Shown here piece after piece: positions 16,608 through 22,847 of a DNA stretch of 64,000 nucleotides. Origin of the DNA: Mesorhizobium ciceri biovar biserrulae WSM1271 (lineage in GTDB: Bacteria > Pseudomonadota > Alphaproteobacteria > Rhizobiales > Rhizobiaceae); NCBI RefSeq assembly GCF_000185905.1, contig NC_014918.1, positions 361,540 to 425,539 of the forward strand. Direction: 5' to 3'. Each line of letters starts with the position of its first letter. Position 1 is the stretch's first letter. A program made the position numbers and the translations under genes. The notes beneath the pieces are model-generated. The model was not told the DNA's origin, ran no database searches, and saw only the letters and a list, made by a program, of their open reading frames with translations.

Positions 16608-17234
16608 TTAGCCCTTCAACGACCCAAGCGCGGCGAAGCCGAGCGCCACCAGGGCACCTCCCAGGACGATATCCGCATGCTTTCGGAAACGTCTGTAGAA
16701 CCGCTGTGTTACAGGTTGGGAAATGCAAAGGCCAAGAAGACCAAACCAGGCGATCGCAATGGCAAACACCAATGCGACCACGGTTAGGTAAGTCGCCCCG
16801 CGGAGATTTAAGTTCAGCGTTGAAGAGGCGAAAAATATTGCAGTTGCGGGATTTGCCACCGCAGTGACAAAACCCAGCCGGAAGTGCCGAACGTTTGCGA
16901 CCGGTTTCGGCTCATCCGGTCCCGTCTTGATCGACCAAGCTCGCCGCATCGAGTTCCATCCAATGAGGACCAGCAGTGCGCCGTAGAGGCTGGCGGCTAT
17001 CTGATGCGCGATGCCCTCGTGCGGCAATGAACCGACCCCCGTCGCGACGACGGCCGCCAGCGAACTTGCGCCAAGGGCGATACCGGCGGCAGCGGAAAGC
17101 GCCGTAGCACGCGACGCGGTCAGCCCGGCCTGCGCAACGACGGCAAAATTGGCACCCGGCAGCATTGCCACGAGCGTATAGGAAACGGCAAACGGAAATA
17201 ATCCGGCCGCGACAACGTATCCGGTTTCCATCAT
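16608..17234 (-). CDS. LysE/RhtB-family exporter
   Basis: Inner-membrane exporter of the LysE/RhtB family, about 208 residues, which move amino acids or related small molecules out of the cell. The N-terminal helix carries the family signature around AMLPGANFAVVAQAGLTASR; five to six hydrophobic segments follow (ALSAAAGIALGASSLAAVVA, IAASLYGALLVLIGWNSMRR, NPATAIFFASSTLN, TVVALVFAIAIAWFGLLGL, VLGGALVALGFAAL). ATG codons at 17234 and 17231 are the likely starts; a TTG at 17255 extends it. The palindrome at 17323-17348 lies about 90-115 bases upstream. Substrate unknown. Confidence 0.85.
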   Translation of the reverse strand: MMETGYVVAAGLFPFAVSYTLVAMLPGANFAVVAQAGLTASRATALSAAAGIALGASSLAAVVATGVGSLPHEGIAHQIAASLYGALLVLIGWNSMRRAWSIKTGPDEPKPVANVRHFRLGFVTAVANPATAIFFASSTLNLNLRGATYLTVVALVFAIAIAWFGLLGLCISQPVTQRFYRRFRKHADIVLGGALVALGFAALGSLKG

Positions 17235-17322
17235 TGATTGGCCCCGCATCATCAACGACCTGCCCTACTTCATGGCTGGCCACTGCAAACCTAGCCAAAA
17301 TCTGGCCGAAAGACGCGGCCCC

Positions 17323-17348
17323 GAACAATCGGCAAATGCCGACTGTTA
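17323..17348. promoter_or_regulatory. Diverged palindrome, operator candidate C (exporter)
   Basis: Matches the 26-base core at 10739-10764 at 21 positions and the one at 19889-19914 at 22 positions. It sits between the stop of the first LuxR-type gene and the start of the LysE-type gene, so it could control the exporter. A T-run on the plus strand follows it, so a terminator is an alternative reading, but no plus-strand gene ends nearby and the hairpin loop would be very small. Confidence 0.5.
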
Positions 17349-17365
17349 GATTTTTTGTTCGGGAA

Positions 17366-18508
17366 TTACCGGCCACGGCCGCTGAGCGGCTCGGTACTTT
17401 TGAGCAGCGCGACCAGTTCGCTCTGCTGCCGGGTCCGGGTCTTGGAGAAAATCCGTTCGAGATAGGTGCGGCAGGTCTTCACGGTAATGTGGGAAAGGGC
17501 CGCGGCTTCCTTTAGAGACCGCCCCGATGCCAATGCCGTTGCAAGCCTCGCTTCGGCGGGTGTCAGGTCAAACAGGCTGCGAACATGTAGCTCGAAGCCA
17601 TCGGGAGTGCGCCGGGCGACCTCCGTCACCATGATCACCGCGCAGCGCTCCGACGCCAGGCCATAGGCGCGGGCATCGACGAACGGTGCGACTGACAACA
17701 CCAGCCGCGTCAGATCAGATCGCTTGTGATCCGATGGCACGATCAGCGTTCCTCCGGTGCCTGGCATGGCGCCGTTCCGCAACGAGCAGGCATCGGCAAC
17801 CAGCCGTTGAAGCTCCTGCGCATCTCCGGCATTGGAGGCGACTACCACACCGTGCTTCAGCGCCAGCGGACTGTCGGGCCGCGCCAGCATCGCCTCGGCG
17901 GCCTCGTTCATCTGCACGATCCGCTGATGGCCGTTGATCAGAAACACGCCGAAGGGCAGATGCGAAAAAGCCGATGCCAGCGCTGACGTATTCTCCAGCC
18001 GCCGGCCGATCTGCCCGGCGCGCAGCATGTGCGGCACGATCTTTTGCAACAGCTGGACGTCGTCGCCACCGAACGCTTCCTGCCTCAAACCGCGATGAAT
18101 ATCAAAAAACCAATAGGAGCCGTTGGCGGCCAGAAGATTACAGGCAAGCCCGTGATACATGTCACGCGGCCTGTACCAGTCTTGCCAGAGTTCACGGCGG
18201 CGGAAGCCGGCGCCCCCTTCCGTTACCAGCGTGCGGTCATAGACTTTGCCCACAGGCAGGGCGGCCGCGACTACGCTGATGGGATCGCGCATGTGCGCAG
18301 CGGTTACTTCGGACGAAACGAACTCGGGATCATAAACTGTTGAAACTGCGTTGCTCGTCGTTGGATCGAGCCGCACAATGCAGGAGCGCGAGCCGCCAAG
18401 GAGATCGCGCAGACCAGTCACTGCCTCGAGCCAGCGTTCCTGATCGTAGGCAGCCTCGTAGATCTGGCCGACCACGGCGGACACCGCTTCCAGGTTTGCG
18501 TCAGCCAT
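17366..18508 (-). CDS. LuxR-type transcriptional regulator, copy 1
   Basis: Regulator of 380 residues. The N-terminal 300 residues lack the acyl-homoserine-lactone binding signature and look PAS-like (GVFLINGHQRIVQMNEAAEA); the C-terminal 60 residues form a LuxR/GerE helix-turn-helix (LTPAEARLATALASGRSLKE then AALSHITVKTCRTYLERIF). The start at 18508 (MADANLEAVSAVVG) matches the paralogue immediately upstream. The two genes lie head to tail with a 41-base gap and share most of their sequence, so they are a tandem duplication. Proposed targets are the palindromes upstream of the flanking adhesin and exporter genes; the ligand is unknown. Confidence 0.85.
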   Translation of the reverse strand: MADANLEAVSAVVGQIYEAAYDQERWLEAVTGLRDLLGGSRSCIVRLDPTTSNAVSTVYDPEFVSSEVTAAHMRDPISVVAAALPVGKVYDRTLVTEGGAGFRRRELWQDWYRPRDMYHGLACNLLAANGSYWFFDIHRGLRQEAFGGDDVQLLQKIVPHMLRAGQIGRRLENTSALASAFSHLPFGVFLINGHQRIVQMNEAAEAMLARPDSPLALKHGVVVASNAGDAQELQRLVADACSLRNGAMPGTGGTLIVPSDHKRSDLTRLVLSVAPFVDARAYGLASERCAVIMVTEVARRTPDGFELHVRSLFDLTPAEARLATALASGRSLKEAAALSHITVKTCRTYLERIFSKTRTRQQSELVALLKSTEPLSGRGR

Positions 18509-18549
18509 TGGCCTCGAAATCCTTAGCACGCTCGCTGTGCATGAGCCGG

Positions 18550-19692
18550 CTACCCGCCGCGCCCGCTAAGCGGTTCGGTGCTCTTGAGCAGCGCAACCAG
18601 TTCGCTCTGCTGCCGGGTGCGGGTCTTGGAGAAGATACGTTCGAGATAGGTGCGGCAGGTCTTCACGGTGATGCTCGAGCTTGCCGCGGCTTCCTTCAGC
18701 GTCCGCCCGGATGCCAATGTCGCTGCGAGCCGGGCTTCGGCCGGCGTCAGGTCGAACAGGCTGCGGACATGCGTCTCGAAGCCATCGGGGATGCGCCGGG
18801 CGACCTCGGTGACCATGATCACCGCGCACCGTTCCGAGGCCAAACCGTAGGCGCGGGCGTCGACGAAGGGCGCAACCGACAGCACCAGCGGCGTCAGGTC
18901 GGAGCGCTTGTGATCCGACGGCACCATCAGCGTTCCGCCGGGTCCGGGCATGGCTCCGTCCGGCAGCGAGCAGGCATCCGCGACCAATTGTTGAAGCTCC
19001 TGCGCATCCCGGGGATTGGAGGCGACGATCGTGCCGCCATTCAGCCTCAGCGGGCTGTCAGGCCGCGCCAGCATTGCCTCGGCGGCCTCGTTCATCTGAA
19101 CGATCCGCTGGTGGCCGTTGACCAGGAACACGCCGAAGGGCAGGTGGGAGAAAGCCGATGCCAACGCCGAGGTGTTCTCCAGCCGCCGGCCGATCTGCCC
19201 GGCGCGCAACATATGCGGCACGATCTTCTGCAACAGGTCGATGTCGTCGGCACCGAACGCGTCCTGCCTGGAGCCGCGGTGAATATCGAAAAACCAATAG
19301 GAGCCGTTGGATGCGAGAAGATTCGAGGCGAGCCCATGATGCATGTCGCGCGGCCTCATCCAGTCCTGCCAAAGCTCACGGCGGCGGAAGTCGGCGCCGT
19401 CTTCCGCTATCCGTGCACGGTCATAGATGTTGCCAACCGGCAGCGCAGCCACGACGGTGCTGATGGGATCCCGCATGTGTGCTGCCGCCGCCTCGGGAGT
19501 ACACAGTCCCGGATCATCGACAGTCCCCACCGCGTTGAACGCCCGCTGATCAAGCCGCGCGATACAGCTTCGCGATGCCTTGAACAGGTCGCGCAGGCCG
19601 GTTACCGCACCGAGCCAGCGTTCCTGGTCGTAGGCCGCCTCATAAATCTGGCCGACCACGGCGGAGACCGCTTCGATGGTGACGTCAGCCAT
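18550..19692 (-). CDS. LuxR-type transcriptional regulator, copy 2
   Basis: Paralogue of the protein at 17366-18508, 380 residues, with the same layout: conserved N-terminus MADVTIEAVSAVVGQIYEAA, PAS-like middle (GVFLVNGHQRIVQMNEAAEA) and C-terminal LuxR helix-turn-helix (EAAASSSITVKTCRTYLERI). The start at 19692 is chosen by homology; longer in-frame starts reach 19809. The gene diverges from the YadA-like gene, and the palindrome at 19889-19914 lies in the shared upstream region, so autoregulation together with adhesin control is plausible. Differences between the copies are concentrated in the N-terminal 130 residues, which suggests different signals with the same operator. Confidence 0.85.
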   Translation of the reverse strand: MADVTIEAVSAVVGQIYEAAYDQERWLGAVTGLRDLFKASRSCIARLDQRAFNAVGTVDDPGLCTPEAAAAHMRDPISTVVAALPVGNIYDRARIAEDGADFRRRELWQDWMRPRDMHHGLASNLLASNGSYWFFDIHRGSRQDAFGADDIDLLQKIVPHMLRAGQIGRRLENTSALASAFSHLPFGVFLVNGHQRIVQMNEAAEAMLARPDSPLRLNGGTIVASNPRDAQELQQLVADACSLPDGAMPGPGGTLMVPSDHKRSDLTPLVLSVAPFVDARAYGLASERCAVIMVTEVARRIPDGFETHVRSLFDLTPAEARLAATLASGRTLKEAAASSSITVKTCRTYLERIFSKTRTRQQSELVALLKSTEPLSGRGG

Positions 19693-19808
19693 GGGAACTT
19701 TCCGATCCTTGGGACCATCAGGTTTCGTGAAGAAGCCTAACACACGGAAGCTCTCGCGCAAGTTGCATTGTCGCTGAAGGCGATGATGTCGCCACCGGGT
19801 TCCCCTCA

Positions 19809-19996
19809 TCGATAATTAGCAAAAATGAATATGTGACCATGCGGCAACAACCCGACCCAACAAGGAGGTAGCGGCCTCACAAAGCGAGGAACAGTCGGCA
19901 TATGACGACTGTTCGCTTCATCGCCTTGTCTGCACTCTCCCGACACATCGGCAATTTGATCGGGGGTTTTTGGGCGTGGTGGCAAGAATGATCAAG
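19809..19996 (+). repeat. Adhesin leader cassette, copy B (YadA-like gene)
   Basis: Homologous to 10661-10840: same order of TCGATAATTAGCA, GAATATGTG, CGGCAACAA, the palindrome and the TGGCAAGAATGATC start region. It precedes a gene of a different adhesin class, so homology is limited to the leader and the first few codons. Confidence 0.7.
19889..19914. promoter_or_regulatory. 26-bp palindrome, operator candidate B
   Basis: Half-site GAACAGTCGGCAT followed by ATGACGACTGTTC, with one mismatched pair. It is 25/26 identical to the core at 10739-10764. It lies between the divergent second LuxR-type gene and the YadA-like gene, about 65 bases before the latter. Confidence 0.7.
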
Positions 19997-21340
19997 CAGG
20001 CGGGCGCGCCGCGCCAACTAGAGACAGCCGCACCGTCGGATGGGAGGCGGTTCCGTCTCGCATCGAGAGACGCGAAAGCGACTGAGCAAGACAGCTCGCG
20101 CGGCGGTCCGGTCCTCGTCACCGCTTTGGCCGGCGCGATGGTTTTGGCCATCTCGGTATTTCCAGGGCATGCGTTGGCAGGTGAGTGCGCTGGCGGCCAC
20201 GACACTGGCCATTCCAACAGCCTCGCCTGCGGCAATGATACCAGTATCCCTATAGGACAGGCACAGACATCTGCTGCCTTCGCCACAGCCGTCGGTCCGC
20301 ACGCGTATGTGGGAGAACTCGAAGGCTCGGCCGTGGGTTATAATGCGGAGGCAGGGGCGCAGGGCACTGCCCTGGGCGCCTATTCAAAAGCGGGACTTGA
20401 TATCGGCTTTCTGAGCAGCGGTGGCACGGCCATCGGCATGGGCGCCGAGGCGGGCGTAGCGGCTGATGGGCAGAACGAAGCCACTGCATTGGGTCACAAC
20501 TCAACCGCCAATGCCTTGAACGCCACCGCGCTGGGCGCTGGGGCAACCGCCAATTTCTTGGCTTCCACCGCGATCGGCCAAGGCGCATCGACAACGCGCG
20601 ACAACCAGGTCGCCATCGGCACGGGCGGAAACACCTACACGCTGGCCGGCGTCAATTCGCAGGCGAGCAAGGACGCGCAAGGCGCCACGACCTATCTGAT
20701 GACAACGGACGGCGACGGCAATCTGGCGGCTTCAACATTCGATGTCGCGACCCTCGAAGGCCTGCCGGCACAGGTCGCCCAGAACAGCACCGACATCACC
20801 AATCTGAGCACCACGGTAAACAGTCATACAACGCAGATCACCGCTAACACCGCCGAGCTCGTCGATCATGAGACGCGCATCACCAACAACACGACGCAGA
20901 TCGCGGCCAACACCACCGAACTCGCCGATCACGAGACGCGCATCACCAGCAACACCAACACGCTCACCACGCACACCACGCAGATCGCGGATCTCGACAC
21001 CAGGGTAACGACCAATGCCACCAATATTGCTGCGCTCGACGGCCGCGTTGGCGCGCTTGAATCCGGCTTCCAGGATATTGGCAAGCAGATCAGCGCAAAC
21101 CGCACGGAAGCCCGTGGCGGTACGGCGCTAGCCCTGGCGACGGCGGGACTGCGTTACGATGACAGGCCTGAGAAACTGTCGATCGCTGGCGGCTTTGGTC
21201 ATTTCAAGGGGCAATCGGGCCTGGCGCTGGGACTTGGCTACAACACCAGTGAGGATTTTCGCCTCAACGCCGCCGTGTCGGCGACAACCAGCCGTGGCGA
21301 TGTCGGCGTCAGCGTCGGAGCCTCATGGACACTGAACTGA
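19979..21340 (+). CDS. YadA-like trimeric autotransporter adhesin (type Vc)
   Basis: Trimeric surface adhesin of about 453 residues. After a long signal region (VTALAGAMVLAISVFPGHALAG) come YadA head repeats (GSAVGYNAEAGAQGTALGAY, GTAIGMGAEAG, NATALGAGATANFLASTAIG), a neck-like segment (NQVAIGTGGNTYTLAGV), a Thr/Asn-rich coiled-coil stalk with repeated units (TTQITANTAELVDHETRI, TTQIAANTTELADHETRI) and the C-terminal YadA anchor ending in GVSVGASWTLN. Start at GTG 19979 is chosen because the MARMI beginning equals that of the classical autotransporter. It is short for the family, so the adhesin would stand close to the membrane. Confidence 0.9.
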   Translation: MARMIKQAGAPRQLETAAPSDGRRFRLASRDAKATEQDSSRGGPVLVTALAGAMVLAISVFPGHALAGECAGGHDTGHSNSLACGNDTSIPIGQAQTSAAFATAVGPHAYVGELEGSAVGYNAEAGAQGTALGAYSKAGLDIGFLSSGGTAIGMGAEAGVAADGQNEATALGHNSTANALNATALGAGATANFLASTAIGQGASTTRDNQVAIGTGGNTYTLAGVNSQASKDAQGATTYLMTTDGDGNLAASTFDVATLEGLPAQVAQNSTDITNLSTTVNSHTTQITANTAELVDHETRITNNTTQIAANTTELADHETRITSNTNTLTTHTTQIADLDTRVTTNATNIAALDGRVGALESGFQDIGKQISANRTEARGGTALALATAGLRYDDRPEKLSIAGGFGHFKGQSGLALGLGYNTSEDFRLNAAVSATTSRGDVGVSVGASWTLN

Positions 21341-21350
21341 CGCGGCCGGC

Positions 21351-22022
21351 ATGAACGGGGTTTTGGGGCTTCAGCAGATCGTGTCTTTTCAGTGGCGGGC
21401 GCCCGGTTGGCGGACCCCGGGCGCCCGCGGTTTTTTCGCTGCGTTGGCCGTCGCGCTGATGGTCGTCTCGGTGCCTGTGCAGCCCGCGCATGCGCAAAGC
21501 AGAGACAAGCGGGTGATGCAAAAGGCAGCCCATCCCGCCAGCATCGACCGCAACGGCGTGCTGATCCTCACCAGGACAACGCTGCTGGCGCTCGACCAGG
21601 CCAACAAGACCGGCAACTACACCGTGCTGCGCGATCTCGGCTCACCGAATTTTCAAGCCAACAGTGCCGCGGGGCTCGGCGACATCTTCGCCAGTCAGCG
21701 CAAGCAGGCGCTCGATTTCAGCGCCGTCGCGGTGCTCGATCCGCAACTGACCTTGCTGCCGCAGATCGAGCCGAACGGTATGCTGCACATAGCGGGGTTT
21801 TTCCCATCGGTACCGCTGCAGGTCAATTTCGAGCTGCTGTTCGAACCGGTGAACCGGCAGTGGAAAGTCTACGGTGTGTCGGTCAACCTCACGTCCGGCG
21901 GGCCGCAGGCGCCCGACACACCCGCCGCCGAGCCGCCGAAGAGGGCCGTTACAGGCCCGCCGCCGGATGGGCCCTCGATCGCCGTGCAAGCGAAGAAGGG
22001 AACCAAAGCGGTCAAGCCGTAG
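21351..22022 (+). CDS. Secreted protein of unknown function
   Basis: Encodes 223 residues with a clear signal peptide: an Arg-containing n-region, hydrophobic GFFAALAVALMVVSVPV and a signal peptidase I site after AHA. The mature part has a compact region with TRTTLLALDQANKTGNYTVL, GDIFASQRKQALDFSAVAVL and VNFELLFEPVNRQWKVYGVS, reminiscent of conserved periplasmic proteins of Rhizobiales, and ends in a Pro/Lys-rich tail. It starts 11 bases after the YadA-like stop. A strong hairpin with T-run (21395-21436) falls inside its signal-peptide codons. Function unknown; assistance to adhesin surface assembly is a guess from position. Confidence 0.72.
   Translation: MNGVLGLQQIVSFQWRAPGWRTPGARGFFAALAVALMVVSVPVQPAHAQSRDKRVMQKAAHPASIDRNGVLILTRTTLLALDQANKTGNYTVLRDLGSPNFQANSAAGLGDIFASQRKQALDFSAVAVLDPQLTLLPQIEPNGMLHIAGFFPSVPLQVNFELLFEPVNRQWKVYGVSVNLTSGGPQAPDTPAAEPPKRAVTGPPPDGPSIAVQAKKGTKAVKP
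21395..21436 (+). terminator. Strong intrinsic-terminator-like hairpin within the 5' end of the next gene
   Basis: GCGGGCGCCCGG (21395-21406) pairs perfectly with CCGGGCGCCCGC (21417-21428) across a 10-base loop, followed by GG and six T. It lies 55 bases after the YadA-like stop codon yet inside the reading frame at 21351-22022. It may end the adhesin transcript or attenuate expression of the downstream protein. Confidence 0.7.
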
Positions 22023-22023
22023 G

Positions 22024-22262
22024 AACGTGGATGCAGGCGGAGCGCTGTTCATCAATGAAGGCGCAACCGTTACCATCAGCAATGTCGACCTTTCCGGCAA
22101 CGAGGCCAAGGGCGGCGTGGCCAGCAACATCCATCTTTCGTTTGGCGGCGGGTCCGGCGGCGCAGGCAAGCTTCGGGTGGCAATGACTCGGCAAGCCAGG
22201 GCGGCATTGGCGGCTCGCCCAATGGCGGCAACGGCGGGACGATGCTCGCAACGGTCGTCATA
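22024..22262 (+). pseudogene. Autotransporter passenger remnant
   Basis: The plus strand encodes DAGGALFINEGATVTISNVD and LSGNEAKGG, then Gly-rich text, and after a frame change GNDSASQGGIGGSPNGGNGG. This is the style of beta-helix passenger domains of autotransporters. There is no start, signal sequence or barrel, so it is a fragment of a lost third adhesin gene. Confidence 0.6.
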
Positions 22263-22269
22263 ACCAATA

Positions 22270-22545
22270 CGGCTCGATCGGCGGTGGCTTCCGCCTTATT
22301 GTAGTGGAGGTAGGGCACACCCAGCAGATGCCTTCCCAGATTTGCCCTGCGTAAATCGTCAGTGTCGGCAAGGACTAGGGGACCACCTGCTGTAACTGCC
22401 CCGGACTGCGCGAGTTGGTGAGCTAGAAGTCCGCCGATCTTTACGCGGCCGATAAGAAGTATGGCTTTGCCACCAAAATTGCCGCGCGATCCCGTGTTTC
22501 GACTATAGATGTACCCACGGGGCAAATGTTCCCACCCCTGTGTCT
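22270..22545 (-). pseudogene. ThiF/E1-like adenylyltransferase fragment
   Basis: Minus-strand text GGKAILLIGRVKIGGLLAHQ followed by LAQSGAVTAGGPLVLADTDD and LRRANLGRHLLGVPYLHYNK resembles the nucleotide-binding Rossmann segment of E1-like ThiF-family enzymes (usual form: lV-G-cGS-lGg, LvDpD, NLgRhllg). The usual Gly-Cys-Gly-Ser turn is altered to GRVKIGG. Only about 90 residues remain, joined directly to the autotransporter remnant. E1-like genes of this type occur in bacterial ubiquitin-like and CBASS defence operons; the rest of such an operon is absent here. Confidence 0.5.
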
Positions 22546-22847
22546 CACAGGCGTGCCGATTTTCGTCAAGGGCTGGTGGGGCAGGGGACGGGTTTTGGCG
22601 AACAAGGCTGTTCACGTGAAAAGGATGGATGGCGACTGTCTGCCAAAAATTGGCGGAACGCGGACTTCACTGCCCTAACCGGACCGTCGGCTTTGCGCCT
22701 CATGTCGGCCATAGATGCAGCAGCAATCAAGGTGGCCCCACCGAGCTGCCCTGATCGCGGGGTCGACCGCACCGCCGACCGGGCTGTAGCTTCTTTAGAC
22801 CTCGGATAGGTTTTGGCGCTATCTATCGGAAAAAAGGAGCCGAAGTC
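22546..22847. other. Intergenic stretch before the hybrid kinase
   Basis: No gene is supported. An AAAAAAGGAG ribosome site ends the interval just before the kinase start at 22848. No clear promoter or repeat was found. Confidence 0.5.

Noticed and set aside
17366..19692. Quorum-sensing LuxR/LuxI system
   Set aside because: The regulators lack the acyl-homoserine-lactone binding motifs and no luxI-type gene is present.
18340..19740. 466-codon plus-strand frame opposite the LuxR-type genes
   Set aside because: Runs across the end of one regulator, the gap and the other regulator in antisense; clearly a shadow.
22270..22545. Functional ThiF-family gene
   Set aside because: Only the nucleotide-binding segment survives, the glycine turn is altered and there is no start, so it is reported as a remnant only.
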